Origin: an uncultured Acidobacteriota bacterium
GTDB lineage: Bacteria; Acidobacteriota; Terriglobia; UBA7540
Assembly: GCA_937900045.1 (NCBI GenBank)
Contig: CALCEB010000085.1
Span: forward strand, 9,407 to 73,406
DNA: 64,000 nucleotides
Reading direction: 5' to 3'
The notes under the pieces were generated by a model. The model was not told where the DNA came from and ran no database searches. It saw nothing but the letters and a program-made list of their open reading frames with translations. The translations under genes were made by a program, and so were the position numbers. Positions 55,334 through 64,000 of this stretch are shown piece by piece; position 1 is the first letter of the stretch; every line of letters begins with the position of its first letter.

Positions 55334-55909
55334 TTGGCGTTAGAAATTGGTATGGCGTTTCTTGTCATCGTTATATTATTGGCCTTTACATTCTATCTGT
55401 TGAGCCTGCGCGCCACATTGATCCGAATGCGAAACGAAGCGGCGCGGGCGCTCTCCAATCTCGAGGCCCAAATCAAGCAGAGAAATGACTTGATTCCAAC
55501 CTTGATCGAAACGTGCCGGGGTTACATCGGATCCGGCCCCGGTCCGCTGCAAGCAGTGGCCGAGGCCCGGAATACACGAGGCAAAGCGAAAACGCTTGCG
55601 GAAAAGGCAGGGTGCGAGCAAGTGATGCGGCAAAGCCTCAACGCGCTTTTCCAGGAGGTTGAACGCCATCGGGAATTAAAGATCAATAACAACTATCAGA
55701 AGCTTCGGGGGCGGTTCGCTGAAGTGGGGCGCGAAGTGGACGGTAACCGCGAGGCGCTGAATCAAGCGGTGCAACGCTACAACCAGCGGATTTCTTCATT
55801 TCCCGGCTCTCTGATCGCGAGTTGGTTAAGCCTGACGCCGGAATCGCGGTTTGATTTGCCGGAAGCGGAAGGCCCCCAAGCGAGGGAGCCTCAAGGCGGC
55901 CCACGATGA
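55334..55909 (+). CDS. LemA-family membrane protein
   Basis: About 191 residues: an N-terminal membrane helix (IGMAFLVIVILLAFTFYLLS) and a long helical-bundle body (ARALSNLEAQIKQRNDLIPT, LIETCRGYI, NNYQKLRGRFAEVGREVDGN, AVQRYNQRISSFPG), matching LemA proteins. No ATG is near the start; AAGGAGG at 55321-55327 points to a TTG at 55334. The stop overlaps the M20 peptidase ATG by four bases. LemA function is unclear; it often precedes a HtpX-like or other peptidase, and here an M20 peptidase takes that place. Confidence 0.82.
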   Translation: MALEIGMAFLVIVILLAFTFYLLSLRATLIRMRNEAARALSNLEAQIKQRNDLIPTLIETCRGYIGSGPGPLQAVAEARNTRGKAKTLAEKAGCEQVMRQSLNALFQEVERHRELKINNNYQKLRGRFAEVGREVDGNREALNQAVQRYNQRISSFPGSLIASWLSLTPESRFDLPEAEGPQAREPQGGPR

Positions 55910-57072
55910 CGGTGGAGAATCAGGATGGCAAGTTGAACCCCAAAGAAGTTCTGGACTACTGCACGAACGATTTAAAACCCATGCTCCAGTGCCTGCGCGA
56001 GGCTGTGGAGGTCGAGTCACCCAGCACCTCGGGGCCGGACGTCGACCGCATGGCGGCATTCTTTGCGAGCCTATTCCGGCGCGATCACGGGAAAGTGAAT
56101 GTCTTAAAAGGAAAGAATTCCGGCGCGGCGGTGATCGCCGAGTTTTGGGGGGAAAAGCGCGGACAAAAACCTCTGTTGTTACTCGGCCACACGGATACCG
56201 TTTGGGAGGTGGGAACGCTGCGAACCATGCCGTTCCGCATCGCCAAGCGCAGAGCCTACGGGCCGGGGATTTATGACATGAAGTCGGGCATCGTTTGCGC
56301 GGTCTGGGCCATTCGCGCTCTCAACGCCCTGAACATCACGCCGCGGCGCCGCTTGCGAATCTTCCTGAACCCCGATGAAGAAATTGCCAGCCGCGCTTTC
56401 CGCAGCAGGCTTATTGCTGAAGGCAGGGGCGCCAAAGCGGTTCTGGTCCTGGAGCCGGCGGCATCCGGTGGCGCGCTAAAGACGTCACGAAAAGGGGTGG
56501 GGGATTTCCGCATCACGGTACATGGCCGCTCTGCTCACTCCGGGATCAATCCGCAAGCGGGAGTTAATGCGATTAGCGAATTGGGCCTCCAGTTGTTGAG
56601 AATAGAAAGCTTCGCACCGCAAAAAGAGGGCTTGACACTGACCGTGGGTACGATTGAAGGCGGCACGCGGACGAACGTTGTGCCGGCCCGGGCGTCGGCG
56701 TCCGTGGACGTCCGAATCCTTCAGGCGGCGGACCAGGATTGGATTGAACGTAAAATTTATGGTTTGACCCCCTTTGATCCCGGAGCCCGGCTTGAAATTT
56801 CGGGCGGCGTCAATCGCCCGCCGCTCGAGCGCGAAATGGCCGCCGGGCTTTTTGAGCAAGCGCAAGCTCTGGGAAAATCAATGGGAATCCCTATTACGGA
56901 AGCTTCCACCGGCGGCGGATCGGATGGCAACTTCATGGCCGCACTGGGTGTCCCCACTCTCGATGGTCTCGGCGGCGTGGGTGACGGCGCCCACGCCCAC
57001 CACGAGAGTGTACTCATCTATGAGTTGCCACGCCGCGCTGCGCTGCTGGCGGGGTTGATCGCGACGTTATGA
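55906..57072 (+). CDS. M20 metallopeptidase (glutamate-carboxypeptidase-like)
   Basis: A 388-residue cytosolic dizinc peptidase. Zinc ligands: His95 in LLGHTDTVW, Asp124 in GPGIYDMKSG, Glu158/159 in NPDEEI, and His in the C-terminal AHAHHESVLI; the lid/dimerisation domain (about 190-300) includes VHGRSAHSGINPQAGVNAI. Closest in pattern to carboxypeptidase G2-like enzymes that remove C-terminal Glu/Asp. Starts inside the LemA stop codon (ATGA), so it is co-translated with it. Confidence 0.92.
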   Translation: MTVENQDGKLNPKEVLDYCTNDLKPMLQCLREAVEVESPSTSGPDVDRMAAFFASLFRRDHGKVNVLKGKNSGAAVIAEFWGEKRGQKPLLLLGHTDTVWEVGTLRTMPFRIAKRRAYGPGIYDMKSGIVCAVWAIRALNALNITPRRRLRIFLNPDEEIASRAFRSRLIAEGRGAKAVLVLEPAASGGALKTSRKGVGDFRITVHGRSAHSGINPQAGVNAISELGLQLLRIESFAPQKEGLTLTVGTIEGGTRTNVVPARASASVDVRILQAADQDWIERKIYGLTPFDPGARLEISGGVNRPPLEREMAAGLFEQAQALGKSMGIPITEASTGGGSDGNFMAALGVPTLDGLGGVGDGAHAHHESVLIYELPRRAALLAGLIATL

Positions 57073-57218
57073 CCTGTGGCTCAGATTTTCTCCTTTCAGA
57101 AATTCAGGGACTCTTGGCGCATCCCAGGGCTCACGCAATCAACTAAATGGATATCCGTAGTCCTGGAGCCTGGTCCGCGCCGTTTCGAGCTCCCGGGGGT
57201 TGAACCAATCTGGGCTGC

Positions 57219-58730
57219 TTACTGCCCGCCGTATCGTCTTTGGAGATAATCTGTCACGTTTCGCTGAAGGCCCGCGTAGGTGGTGTTGAACTCGGTTTGC
57301 AGCAGATTGCCAAAGTCTGGATGAGCGCGCATCAAGCGCAGCATCCGCTGAACTCCCGCCATGCCATCGGCATCGCGGAAATAGTCCAGAGCCGCCAGCG
57401 ATTCCGCGTAGCCCAGCACGGCCTGCTTCTCGGAAAGATTCAGGAATGACGCCTGCAAAGAGGAAAAGGCCGGAGTCTCACCTGCGGCCATAGCGGCGGC
57501 AAGCTGCTTGCCGGCTCTGCTGAGAGTCGATCCATCTTCCATTTGGGCGATACCCTCATTGAACCATGCTGGACACCGGTCAAGCGTCTCCTGGTGCACA
57601 AACGAATGCGTCAGTTCATGTTTCAGGACTCGCGCCAGATCCGGCGTGATGGTGGAAACCCCAGAAACGGGAATGCGAATCTTGCCGTCATTCACCGCCC
57701 CGGCCCAACGGGGCGAGCGGGTAATATCCCGAAACGCCTGTTTGGGGTAAAGGATCACGTGGATAGTATCCTGCGGGAAGTAATCCAGGTCACGCTCGAG
57801 CGACTGAAAATCGTCTTCAAGAACGGGAATCATCTGGTCCGCCAGATCCTTCACCGTGTCCTCATCGAACAGCAACAGGAAATGCTGACTGTGAAGCATC
57901 TGGTAGGAACCTGAAATCTGGCGCTCGCGCTCTGCTTGCGCCACAGCCTGCCGGATTCGCGGGTCATCGTGCAGCGCCAGTGCTTTCTGCCATTCGAGGA
58001 TCGCCTGGTTGAGGTCCTCCATGGCGTAGTAGCCTGACCCCAACAACAGCGGGATATCCGGCGATTTCGGATGCTGGTCTTCCGCCGGGAGCAGAACCTC
58101 GATGGCCTGCCACGGGTGATTCTGCTTGATCAGCAAATATCCCAGCCCGGTTTCGAGCGTCGGGTCGTTTGAAATGCGGGAGAGCGCCTCGCGATATTTT
58201 TCAATCGCCGCCTCCGCGTGTCCCTGGCGAAGGAGAAAGATGGCCGCCTGTTGGTAAGCTTCGGCAAGGTGATGCCGGTTTTCCACCGTCGGACTTGATT
58301 CAAAAGCCGCATTCAGTTGTTCGATGTAACCATCGTTCACTTCACCATTCTGGATTACCGGGGAGGTCGCACCGGAGGCGGCAGAATCCTCCATAGAGGG
58401 GAGCGGCGGATTGCGTCTTTGCTTTTGAGGCGGCTGGACTTCGACAGCATCTTCATCGCCGGGCTGGGTGGGCCCAATATGATCCACCAGGTTGCGCGGA
58501 ATGGTGAATTCATTCCCGGCCAGATCGTAGGTCACGCTATCGGAGCCCATGTGGGCGGAATCGGCCACAATCTTGTTACCATTCCTGAGGTAGATGGTCT
58601 GCTTCGCGAAGCCAGCGGCGGGCGCAACCAAGGTCAATGCGAGACAAAACCAGCCCGGTACTAGCCCAACGGAATATCGCTGATGGGGGGCGGCGCAAGT
58701 CACGCGGTGCAAGGTCATCCTGAAGGGCAT
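57219..58730 (-). CDS. Exported TPR plus gluzincin (peptidase MA-like) protein
   Basis: About 503 residues from the ATG at 58730 (58718 is another option; the frame is open to 58883). An internal signal peptide (WFCLALTLVAPAAGFA) is followed by a short N-terminal domain, TPR repeats (about 135-270; ALSRISNDPTLETGLGYLLI), and a C-terminal zinc peptidase domain with VLKHELTHSFVHQ and the downstream WFNEGIAQ, the HExxH-plus-NEG pattern of MA-like gluzincins. The TPR half may recruit substrates. No partner is evident. Confidence 0.82.
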   Translation of the reverse strand: MPFRMTLHRVTCAAPHQRYSVGLVPGWFCLALTLVAPAAGFAKQTIYLRNGNKIVADSAHMGSDSVTYDLAGNEFTIPRNLVDHIGPTQPGDEDAVEVQPPQKQRRNPPLPSMEDSAASGATSPVIQNGEVNDGYIEQLNAAFESSPTVENRHHLAEAYQQAAIFLLRQGHAEAAIEKYREALSRISNDPTLETGLGYLLIKQNHPWQAIEVLLPAEDQHPKSPDIPLLLGSGYYAMEDLNQAILEWQKALALHDDPRIRQAVAQAERERQISGSYQMLHSQHFLLLFDEDTVKDLADQMIPVLEDDFQSLERDLDYFPQDTIHVILYPKQAFRDITRSPRWAGAVNDGKIRIPVSGVSTITPDLARVLKHELTHSFVHQETLDRCPAWFNEGIAQMEDGSTLSRAGKQLAAAMAAGETPAFSSLQASFLNLSEKQAVLGYAESLAALDYFRDADGMAGVQRMLRLMRAHPDFGNLLQTEFNTTYAGLQRNVTDYLQRRYGGQ

Positions 58731-58909
58731 TATACGCACCAAAGGTTTGTTGAGTCGAGGAAATGCGCCTGCGAACAGGCTAACCGCGGCAACCGTCAAC
58801 CTCATGCTGCTTTTCCTCTTCCCCGGCGGGCGCGAAGCCTTACCCGGTATCCGGACGGTGGACCCCTTGCAAATCATTTTCAAGCGGGTAAATTAAAATC
58901 TGAGACTCG

Positions 58910-61435
58910 ATGCCAGCGAAGGAACAGGAAAGCAATTCGCGCGCGCCCATCCCGGTTCAGCGTGGTTTTGACATGCGCCGGTCCGCGTTTCCCTGCATGA
59001 TCTTGCTCTTCATGGCTTGCGCCGCGAGGGCACAACCATTCCCGTCACACTTGCCAGCTCCGGAAACGGACCCCCGCCGGCTGCTTCGGCAGCTTGACTC
59101 GGCAACTTTAGACCCGCAGCAAGTTTATTTTCTGCACGATGCGGCCATCTCGCGCCAGGGAGTGCAGATCTATTTCAACCGGGGTTTCATCGGCTTCTTC
59201 AAGCCCGTTGCCGGCCAAGTCACCGGGGCCTTATTCAGCGGCGAGGGAGAAGTGCTGGTGCGTCCGCCCTTCGTCGCAGAGAGGCAATCTATGAAGTTTT
59301 TCACCGGGGCGCCGATCCTGGAGGAACAATTCACCACCCTGTATATGCGCTTCACGGATGGCACAGCCCGTGAGCTTCGAGGCCAGGCGCAGACGATTGA
59401 TCCACAGGCGACTGAACAACCCGGCAACTTCGCAGAGGACGCCACGCCGCTGCTGGAGAGGTTGAATCCGGCCTTTTCCCTCCGCATTTTCGAAGACTTG
59501 ACGGGTGATCGCGCGAAGCCCTACTTCCATGCTCGCGTTCAAGGGGTCCATCTGGGAGTTTTTGAGATTAATGTGGACGCGCGGCTTCTGGAGCCTGTCA
59601 CCGTCGCCGCGGTGCGAACCAGGAACGGAATCACTTATCAGAATGTGTGGTGCTCTTTCCGGTCTGGCGGCTCTTTTTCAAAGCGGCTTCCACCTTATGA
59701 GCCGCCCGCGCGCGTGCTTTCATACCGGATCGACACCCGGATTCAGCCGGACGATTCACTCAAGGGCCGCGCTGAGTTGCAATTAGTTTCTCAATCGGGT
59801 ACGGACCGCGCCATGGGCTTCGACCTTTCCCACCGCCTCCAGGTAACCAGCGTCAAGGACGAAAGCGGCAAGGATCTCGTCGTCTTCCAAAATCCCTATC
59901 TGAAGCAATCGCAGGCTTTAAGGTTCGGCACCAACTGGTTAATGGTCGTTCTGCCCGCGCCCCATCCAGTGGGCAGGAAGTTCACACTCACCTTTTCCTA
60001 TCAGGGAGACGTCATCGCCGCGGCCGGGAACGATCTTCTGTATGTGGGAGCGCACGAGAGCTGGTACCCGAATCTCGGCATGAAGATGGGCGCAAATTAC
60101 GATTTGACATTTCACTATCCAGACCGGTTAACCTTGGTCGCCACGGGCCGTCGCGTTGAGGAGAGCCATTCGCGCGGCTGGAAAGAGGACCGGTGGGTTT
60201 CCGACGGGCCTTTTCCCATTGCTGGATTCAACCTGGGAGTCTATAACTCGCGGACGCTGAAGCAGGAACGAATCACGATAGAGGCCTATGCCACTCACGA
60301 GGCGGAAACGGCGCTTGAGAACCGCTACGTGATTTCCCAACTTCAAAAGCCAGGGACAACTCCGCAAATCAACCCATCCCTGTTCGGCGCCCAAGCCCTG
60401 CCGCCGGAGGTTCCCCCGCTGGACCCTGCATTGCTACTGGACAGGGTGGCCAAGACCGCCGGCCAAACCGTCAAATATTTTTCCGGACTCTTTGGCCCGC
60501 TGCCGTACTCCCGCCTTGCTCTCTCGCAAGTTCCCGGCGATTTTGGACAAGGCTGGCCGGAGCTGGTCTATTTGCCGACGCTGGTTTTCCTTCCTTCATC
60601 GACGCGGACTGAAATGATTGTCGCCGAAAGTGGCAAGCCGCTATATAGCCGCCTTTCCGAAGCCCACGAAATCGCCCATCAATGGTGGGGAAATGCAGTG
60701 GGCTGGAAGACTTACCACGACCAATGGCTCTCCGAAGGTTTCGCCAGTTATGCAGCAGCGCTTCAACTGAAATCCCAGAGGAATGGCGACCGCGTCTTCC
60801 GGGAGCTTTTCCAAAGTTACAAGAAGGATCTGCTGCGCAAGAATCCCAGCGGAGAAACCGTCGAGTCTGGCGGGCCGATTTGGCTCGGCCAGCGCCTTTC
60901 CAATTCGTTGAACCCGGACGGTTACCGGGACATCGTTTATAAGAAGGCCAGTTGGGTGCTTCGCATGCTCCAGTATGTTCTGGAGGATCCAAAGTCTCAT
61001 TCCGACGCGGCCTTCTTTAAGATGCTGCGCGGCTTTTTCCAGACTTATCGCGGCCGCGAACCTTCCACTGAAGATTTCGCGCGAATGGCGGCAAAATATA
61101 TGACCCGTTCCGCCGACCTCGACCGCAATCACAATCTCGATTGGTTTTTCACTGAATGGGTCTATTCGGCCGGAATCCCCCACTATCATTTGAGGGCCTC
61201 CGTCAAGCGTCTGGGGTCAAAACGGTATTTGGTCCAAGGCAGCATCACACAGAGCGGCGTCCCTGGCAGCTTTGAAATGCCCGTACCTTTGCTGGCCGTA
61301 TATGGGAAAAACCGGACCGCGAAGCTTGGCCGCGTCGTGGTCACGAGTGATTCCGGAAATTTCCGCTTTATGACCTCAAACCGGCCTTCGCGGGTGCGGA
61401 TTGATGATTCCACGATCCTCGCAGTGATTGACTGA
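58910..61435 (+). CDS. Exported M1-family aminopeptidase
   Basis: An 841-residue secreted or periplasmic metallopeptidase. Start 58910 is the longest ATG; the ATG at 58973 gives a clean signal peptide (AFPCMILLFMACAARAQ). Zinc motif HEIAHQWWGNAV is at about 586, followed at the right distance by WLSEGFASYAA. The usual N-terminal GAMEN substrate loop region is diverged (DFGQGWPELVYLP), so specificity may differ from classical aminopeptidase N. The last 40 residues recur, diverged, at 63.8 kb. Followed by a hairpin. Confidence 0.88.
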   Translation: MPAKEQESNSRAPIPVQRGFDMRRSAFPCMILLFMACAARAQPFPSHLPAPETDPRRLLRQLDSATLDPQQVYFLHDAAISRQGVQIYFNRGFIGFFKPVAGQVTGALFSGEGEVLVRPPFVAERQSMKFFTGAPILEEQFTTLYMRFTDGTARELRGQAQTIDPQATEQPGNFAEDATPLLERLNPAFSLRIFEDLTGDRAKPYFHARVQGVHLGVFEINVDARLLEPVTVAAVRTRNGITYQNVWCSFRSGGSFSKRLPPYEPPARVLSYRIDTRIQPDDSLKGRAELQLVSQSGTDRAMGFDLSHRLQVTSVKDESGKDLVVFQNPYLKQSQALRFGTNWLMVVLPAPHPVGRKFTLTFSYQGDVIAAAGNDLLYVGAHESWYPNLGMKMGANYDLTFHYPDRLTLVATGRRVEESHSRGWKEDRWVSDGPFPIAGFNLGVYNSRTLKQERITIEAYATHEAETALENRYVISQLQKPGTTPQINPSLFGAQALPPEVPPLDPALLLDRVAKTAGQTVKYFSGLFGPLPYSRLALSQVPGDFGQGWPELVYLPTLVFLPSSTRTEMIVAESGKPLYSRLSEAHEIAHQWWGNAVGWKTYHDQWLSEGFASYAAALQLKSQRNGDRVFRELFQSYKKDLLRKNPSGETVESGGPIWLGQRLSNSLNPDGYRDIVYKKASWVLRMLQYVLEDPKSHSDAAFFKMLRGFFQTYRGREPSTEDFARMAAKYMTRSADLDRNHNLDWFFTEWVYSAGIPHYHLRASVKRLGSKRYLVQGSITQSGVPGSFEMPVPLLAVYGKNRTAKLGRVVVTSDSGNFRFMTSNRPSRVRIDDSTILAVID

Positions 61436-61466
61436 CAACGGTTGCGTTATCGCCCCAGGTCAAGCT

Positions 61467-61498
61467 ACGACGAGCGCCTTACCTCGTCGTGGGCCTTT
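61467..61498 (+). terminator. Hairpin terminator of M1 gene
   Basis: ACGACGAG-cgccttac-CTCGTCGT followed by GGGCCTTTC. An identical stem with the same loop and the same tail follows the M1-tail copy at 63952-63984. Short T-stretch, so termination is inferred. Confidence 0.6.
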
Positions 61499-61637
61499 CT
61501 GCGATGCTATTTTCGACGGGTCTCGCGTCCTGCGATGAGGATGTGGCGACCGCGTCCTCTTCTTCGTAACGATGAATGTTCAGCGGGTGTTTTAACACCT
61601 CGCAGCGGCCCGGCCTGAACCTCAAGGAAGAAAGCCC

Positions 61638-61660
61638 ACGACGAGAAAAACGCTCGTCGT
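61638..61660 (-). terminator. Matching hairpin on the opposite strand, end of HEAT-like gene
   Basis: ACGACGAG-aaaaacg-CTCGTCGT read from the minus strand and followed by GGGCTTTCTT. The same stem as at 61467 but a different loop; it would end transcripts coming from 61740-62744. The remaining gap 61499-61637 has no gene. Confidence 0.55.
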
Positions 61661-61739
61661 GCCCGTCGGGGGACTGGGATAGCGTAGCCGGAATTGGGTC
61701 GTGGAACACATCTCGAAAGCAATGTGCCAGCCGCCCGCC

Positions 61740-62744
61740 TCACTTGACGGCACTTGGTGCCGAACGTTTTGAAAATTTGTTGAGGACCTTCCGGGCGGCG
61801 TCGCGCACTGGATAAACGACGGGACCGGTGCCCAGGGTTCCCTGTTTGTAGTGATAAAGGTCTGAGGCGGCCAACTCCCGGACCTTCGGCAGAGGAACAA
61901 ACCTCGGATCGTCCACGCTCGAGGCGATCTTGTCCAAAGCCTCCGACCTCTCACCTGGGATTCGCGCCGACAGAAAATGCAGGAATATGCTCCGGATCGC
62001 AGCCGCATCACCGTTGTCATGGGTCTGAATCAGCCCCAGAGCGGCGTCCAGCCGAACGTAATCGTTCTTGCTGCCGAGCAGCGGCCGCAGCGCTTCAGTG
62101 ATGCGCGTGCAGTCGGATGGCGTGAGGCTGGGGTGAAGTTTGTGCTGCTCGTCGAGCTTAATCATCTGCGCGAGGATGTCAGCCATGGCCATTTGGCTCT
62201 CAACATCAGCGCCATGGTAGCCGGGTGCATTGATCCGAAACGTGCGCAGCTGGCTAAGGCGCTGAAGGACCAAAGGAAGCACCCTGGCCCCGTATGCAGC
62301 AAGTTGGCGATTAGAGTCGGCCATCGGCTGCGACGGGGACTCAATCAACAGCTTAAGGGCGCGATCGCCCCCGACCTCCATGACGAGGCTCCCGAGATAG
62401 CCAAGATATTCTGCGTACCCCTCATTGGCCATCATTTTGGCTTGGCTCTTAGGCAGGAGTCCCTGAGAGTTTCTATTTATTCTTCCGAGCTCGGACGCGT
62501 AGGCCCTTAGAATTTGTTCCCTCACAGGCACCGACCAGTGGGGGGCGGGTATCTTTAAGAGCATGTTGACGCCCTTGTATCTAACCTCCCACTTGGGACT
62601 TTGGAGATCGCTCAAGGCCAGCCGCTGGAGAGCCAGATATCCATCCTCTTGCTGTGGTAGCCAGGGCTTGGCGCTTAACGTCGCGAGGGCCAGCAGAGGG
62701 AGCAGCACCGCCCCGGCCACAATAACTACCAACCGTTTGGGCAT
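61740..62744 (-). CDS. Exported HEAT-like repeat protein
   Basis: About 334 residues with a signal peptide (RLVVIVAGAVLLPLLALATL). The rest is all-helical with HEAT/armadillo-like spacing: SPKWEVRYKGVNMLLKIPAP, LLGSKNDYVRLDAALGLIQT, HFLSARIPGERSEALDKIAS, YPVRDAARKVLNKFS. GGAGAGG precedes the ATG at 62744. The start overlaps the 3' end of the M15 remnant, so the two were once co-translated. Function unknown. Confidence 0.75.
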   Translation of the reverse strand: MPKRLVVIVAGAVLLPLLALATLSAKPWLPQQEDGYLALQRLALSDLQSPKWEVRYKGVNMLLKIPAPHWSVPVREQILRAYASELGRINRNSQGLLPKSQAKMMANEGYAEYLGYLGSLVMEVGGDRALKLLIESPSQPMADSNRQLAAYGARVLPLVLQRLSQLRTFRINAPGYHGADVESQMAMADILAQMIKLDEQHKLHPSLTPSDCTRITEALRPLLGSKNDYVRLDAALGLIQTHDNGDAAAIRSIFLHFLSARIPGERSEALDKIASSVDDPRFVPLPKVRELAASDLYHYKQGTLGTGPVVYPVRDAARKVLNKFSKRSAPSAVK

Positions 62745-62980
62745 GTTCCTCTCCAGTCCATGTGCACGTGAGCCCAGTCGTACGGCCCTTTGTAATTCAC
62801 CGGCTCGACGCACGCACCGTTTGCCTTGGCCCTGTCGTGGAGACTCTGCCATGTTGCCTGGGTCGACGCAATATCCGCGGCGTCGCCAAACACGTGTTGG
62901 CTGGCCTTCGCTCCGCCAATGGAGTAATTGTAAGCCGGCTCGCGGTAGCCGGTAGCGCAGACCTCTGTTTTTGAGGTCTG
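62726..62980 (-). pseudogene. 3' remnant of an M15-type peptidase gene
   Basis: The minus-strand frame from 62980 to the stop at 62726-62728 encodes the C-terminal ~70 residues of a D-Ala-D-Ala carboxypeptidase-like domain: CATGYREPAYNYSIGG, then SQHVFGDAADI (zinc His and Asp) and YDWAHVHMDWRG (second zinc His). The N-terminal part and start are missing; an in-frame TGA lies at 62981-62983, where IS110-associated sequence appears to begin. Peptidoglycan-trimming or endolysin-like activity is lost. Confidence 0.72.
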
Positions 62981-63805
62981 TCACTTAGGGCCTTTGGCCC
63001 GCGAAAACCCATGAAAATGGCTCCGAGTTAAGATAGTAACGGCCGGGAGCGGCGAGATCGAAACCGCAGTGGAGAAGTCGAGGCCGCAGGTCTGTCTGAT
63101 CCGGAGCGTGCGTGTTGAGCGAATAATTGGGCGTCGTTCTCTCCCTCGGTGGGAGCGGCGATAGCCTGTGACCGTGCTTAGGGTAACTGGAGGCACGCTC
63201 TCCGCTCCCCGCCAGAAGGAGAAGCTTAGGCCTTACAGAATAGCAGGAATTGACGTTCATAAAAGGATGTTGGCGGTGGTCGTTTCCGACGTCGAAGTCG
63301 ACGGCGAGTACCAGTTTGAGCGGCGCCAGTTTGGCAGCAACCCCGCCCAACTGCGAGTGCTGGCCGACTGGCTGGTCGAACAACCGGTCGAGGCAGTGGT
63401 CATGGAATCGACGGCGCAGTACTGGAAACCTGTCTGGGGCGCCCTGGAACGGTACTGGCAGCCGATCCGCCAGAGGCGGGAAGGCGCCCGTCCGAAGTCG
63501 GGAAGCCTGCACTTGGCGCAGGCGCAGTCGAACCGCGCGCGGCGGGGGCGCAAGAACGATTTCGCCGACGCCGAACGCCTGGTGAAGCGGCTGGTATCCC
63601 AGGAGTTGATCCTGAGCTTCGTGCCTGAACCCGAGCAGCGTCTGGGGCGGACGATCGCGCGTGCCAAGTACCAGCAGACGCGGAATCGGGTCCAGTTGCA
63701 GAACCGGCTGGAGGCGCTGCTGGAAGAAGCCCACATCAAGTTGTCCAGCCTGGTCTCGGATCTGCTGGGCGTCAGCGCCCGGCGCATGCTGCAGGCGCTG
63801 GCCGA
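62981..63805 (+). mobile_element. Truncated IS110-family insertion sequence
   Basis: Left boundary is inferred from the break in the M15 frame; right boundary from the switch into M1-peptidase-like sequence. Bases 62981-63167 should be the IS left non-coding region, which in IS110 elements precedes the transposase and can encode a guide RNA. No terminal inverted repeats are expected for IS110. Confidence 0.6.
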
Positions 63806-63845
63806 CGGGGAAACCGGACCGCGAAGCTTGGCCGCGTCGTGGTAA
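63168..63845 (+). pseudogene. IS110-family transposase, C-terminus lost
   Basis: Begins at a GTG. The first ~210 residues are an IS110/DEDD RuvC-like domain: YRIAGIDVHKRMLAVVVSD (Asp), VVMESTAQYWKPVWGAL (Glu), and RRGRKNDFADAERLVKRL (two Asp). The C-terminal Transposase_20 domain with the catalytic serine is absent: after ...ALADGE the frame runs into antisense-free M1-tail sequence and stops at 63845. Thus inactive unless helped in trans. Confidence 0.82.
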
Positions 63846-63937
63846 CCAGCGATTCGGGCGCATTCCGCTTCATAACCTCAAGCCGCCCCTCGCGGGTCCG
63901 GATTGAAGATTCTACGATTCTTGCGGTGATTGACTGA
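63800..63937 (+). pseudogene. Second, diverged copy of the M1 peptidase 3' end
   Basis: In the frame ending at TGA 63935-63937 it reads AKLGRVVVTSDSGAFRFIT then SSRPSRVRIEDSTILAVID. The intact gene at 61.3 kb reads AKLGRVVVTSDSGNFRFMT then SNRPSRVRIDDSTILAVID. The first ~30 bases are identical, later ones differ mainly at synonymous positions. Only the last ~40 codons are present, joined to the transposase frame. Confidence 0.8.
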
Positions 63938-63951
63938 CGAAACCGGTAGCC

Positions 63952-63984
63952 ACGACGAGCGCCTTACCTCGTCGTGGGCCTTTC
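63952..63984 (+). terminator. Hairpin terminator after the M1-tail copy
   Basis: ACGACGAG-cgccttac-CTCGTCGT-GGGCCTTTC, same as at 61467-61498 base for base, so the duplicated unit included the terminator. Confidence 0.6.
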
Positions 63985-64000
63985 AAATAGTGATGCTATT

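Overview
The window looks like a chromosomal stretch of an uncultured, GC-rich, Gram-negative soil bacterium, most likely Acidobacteriota. The sequence supports Gram-negative biology through LPS-export genes (lptB and a fused lptC/lptA), RpoN, RapZ and a Tat-exported oxidoreductase. The acidobacterial leaning is inference: it rests on a large MacB/FtsX-type permease of the kind abundant in that phylum, many exported TPR proteins and metallopeptidases, a PEP-CTERM remnant, and a high density of toxin-antitoxin pairs. No rRNA genes or taxon-defining markers are present.

Layout. Bases 1-2.4 kb hold three toxin-antitoxin-like pairs. Bases 2.6-5.0 kb are a CIRCE-controlled groES-groEL operon with promoter and terminator. 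Bases 5.2-11.5 kb carry a ceramidase-like exported hydrolase, an HDOD protein, a PspC protein, a HAMP membrane protein and RtcB. Bases 11.6-12.8 kb are an unassigned two-gene unit ending in a PIN-like protein. Bases 12.8-15.7 kb are a MoxR-type ATPase with its VWA partner. Two tRNAs (Gly-GCC, Cys-GCA) follow with their own promoter. Bases 16.2-26.9 kb hold an MFS exporter, an aminotransferase with two tiny uncharacterised proteins downstream, a DedA-rhodanese gene interrupted by an in-frame TGA, a CDF transporter with three C-terminal domains, IS4-family debris, a Rieske oxygenase and a ROK kinase.

Bases 27-33.2 kb are the classic envelope/nitrogen operon lptCA-lptB-rpoN-hpf-rapZ on the minus strand, preceded by recJ. 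Then come a cold-shock gene, a higBA pair, a giant TPR protein, a truncated PEP-CTERM protein, a cytokinin-dehydrogenase-like flavoenzyme, an M16 protease, an ADOP-type permease, a PEBP lipoprotein, an aldo/keto reductase, an MBL hydrolase, purB, an Lnt-like acyltransferase, a second DUF433/DUF5615 pair, serS, a vapBC pair, LemA plus an M20 peptidase, an M48/MA-like TPR peptidase and an M1 peptidase. The right end is scrambled: an M15 peptidase gene has lost its 5' part next to an IS110-family transposase, which itself ends in a second, diverged copy of the M1 peptidase 3' end.

Cross-cutting structure: a family of ~100-bp palindromic elements made of two GC hairpins with shared terminal inverted repeats recurs between genes; one copy is flanked by an 11-bp direct repeat, which argues for mobility. 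A second hairpin family (tcattcccgcg...cgggaat) also recurs, once inside ends like those of the first family. Housekeeping genes and mobile or addiction material are closely interleaved. The observations most worth testing are the TGA at a conserved cysteine codon, the mobile palindromic family, the PIN-containing two-gene unit, the triple-domain CDF protein and the rearranged right end.
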